Assembly: GCA_039555135.1 (NCBI GenBank)
Contig: CP114179.1
Location: 2,418,001 to 2,482,000, forward strand
Reading direction: 5' to 3'
DNA: 64,000 nucleotides
Origin: Phycisphaeraceae bacterium D3-23
Lineage (GTDB): Bacteria; Planctomycetota; Phycisphaerae; Phycisphaerales; Phycisphaeraceae
Shown here: piece after piece, positions 63,264 to 64,000 of the stretch
How the letters are laid out: the number at the start of each line of letters is the position of its first letter
How positions within the stretch are numbered: the first letter of the stretch is position 1
Position numbers and translations under genes: made by a program
Notes under the pieces: model-generated
Told to the model about the DNA's origin: nothing
Databases searched by the model: none
Seen by the model: the letters and a program-made list of their open reading frames with translations, nothing else

Positions 63264-64000
63264 TTAGCGTCGTCGGCGACGCAGGAACAGGCCGGAGATG
63301 GCGAAGGCGGCGAGCGCGGTGGGCTCGGGGACCGCCGCGCCGGGGAAGCCGGGCAGGGTGTCGCCCCAGTTGGCTTCAATGATGTCCAGGTCGAGCTGGT
63401 CGATGACGCCGTCGTTGTTCGTATCGCCTCGGCTGTGGTTGCCGGCCGCGACGGTGTCGCCCCAGTTGGCGAGCAGGAGGTCGAGGTCTTCGACGCCGAC
63501 GAGCCCGTCTTCGGTCAGGTCGCCGGGGTTCACGGCATCGAAGAAGCGTGAGATTGCGCTGGCGCTGACGTGGCTGCCTTGGAGGTACTCGAGCATGAGC
63601 AGCGCGTCTTCGTCGTTGACCGAGCCGTCCTGGTTGGTGTCGCCCGCGTCGTAGTCGGCGTCGGGGTTGGCGTTGTTGAAGTCGGTTTCGGACATCGTGA
63701 TGGCCTGGCCGAAGAGGTCGACGTCGCCGACGTTGACGGCGTCGTTGCCGCTCAGGTCGCCGAGGATGCGGTCGGTCACGAGGCGGTAGATGTTGCCGCC
63801 GAGTGTGAGGAAGTAGAGGTTGCCGTCGGCGTCCTCGGCGAACGAGGAGATGCCGCTGATGCTGCTGACACCGTTGTTGCCGTCGAGCAGGTCGGCGTTG
63901 ACGCGTTCGAGCGAGCCGTTGACCATGGTGCCGGAGTCGCGGTCGACTTCGAGGGTCCAGATGTTGTTGGTGACGAAGTCGGCGAAGTAGTACTCGCCGC
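63264..64000 (-). CDS. Dockerin-like PEP-CTERM protein, C-terminal part (glucose/sorbosone dehydrogenase-like)
   Basis: The 5' part lies beyond the window; about 245 codons are visible. The start of the visible part (GEYYFADFVTNNIWTLEVDR, then SSFAEDADGNLYFLTLGGNI) is the last blade of a glucose/sorbosone dehydrogenase beta-propeller. Dockerin-like repeats follow: GDLSGNDAVNVGDVDLFGQA, GDTNQDGSVNDEDALLMLEY, GDLTEDGLVGVEDLDLLLANWG-type and GDTNNDGVIDQLDLDIIEANWG-type. It ends with VPEPTALAAFAISGLFLRRRRR. It is thus a surface-sorted protein with four calcium-loop repeats, perhaps an extracellular sugar oxidase. Confidence 0.85.
   Translation of the reverse strand, partial: GEYYFADFVTNNIWTLEVDRDSGTMVNGSLERVNADLLDGNNGVSSISGISSFAEDADGNLYFLTLGGNIYRLVTDRILGDLSGNDAVNVGDVDLFGQAITMSETDFNNANPDADYDAGDTNQDGSVNDEDALLMLEYLQGSHVSASAISRFFDAVNPGDLTEDGLVGVEDLDLLLANWGDTVAAGNHSRGDTNNDGVIDQLDLDIIEANWGDTLPGFPGAAVPEPTALAAFAISGLFLRRRRR

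Overview
The window reads as GC-rich chromosomal DNA of a planctomycete, most likely of the class Phycisphaerae. The signs are several secreted proteins with C-terminal PEP-CTERM tails (VPEP, a hydrophobic stretch, then RRRR), dockerin-like GDxxxDGxVxxxDLDxLLxNWG repeats, prepilin-like proteins with the [17 protein letters not shown] leader and an H-X9-DG motif, a group of sulfatases, and a recurring CxxC-x11-CxxC ribbon. The assignment rests on family knowledge; no phylogeny was run.

Bases 1-7.5 kb hold three sulfatases, a frameshifted CotH-like protein and a MITE-like element. Bases 6.6-10.4 kb centre on an XRE-cupin regulator flanked by a prepilin-like gene and a divergent PEP-CTERM/oxidoreductase pair. 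Both flanking promoters carry the same GTTC-N8-GAAC palindrome. Bases 10.4-24.6 kb form a carbohydrate locus: a leftward operon (two sugar ABC permeases, binding protein, beta-helix lipoprotein, DUF2961 protein) and a divergent rightward operon (alpha/alpha-barrel glycosidase, GH2 glycosidase, ribokinase-type kinase, galactokinase-like kinase). Together they suggest import and cleavage of an oligosaccharide and phosphorylation of its sugars.

Bases 24.6-41.5 kb look like phosphorus scavenging. Phosphonoacetate hydrolase and phosphonoacetaldehyde dehydrogenase lie leftward. Rightward are two large surface metallophosphoesterases, a phosphonate-associated alcohol dehydrogenase, two tandem LamG PEP-CTERM proteins, a prepilin-like protein, an esterase, an organophosphate-type MFS transporter with an inserted zinc ribbon, and a PhoD phosphatase. 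The phosphonate genes on both sides share a GGATA-N3-TATCC palindrome in their upstream regions.

Bases 41.6-64 kb are mostly core functions: an RpiR regulator, tRNA-Pro, a phosphofructokinase, a large PDZ/HEAT protein, a frameshifted typA, a PPK2 kinase, anmK and murQ (cell-wall sugar recycling), a lone atpD, a PadR unit, an orphan ParA, APS kinase, an ankyrin protein, a PHP phosphoesterase and a partial PEP-CTERM/dockerin protein. Many short inverted-repeat elements of several families sit between genes. No CRISPR array, prophage, transposase gene or rRNA was seen.
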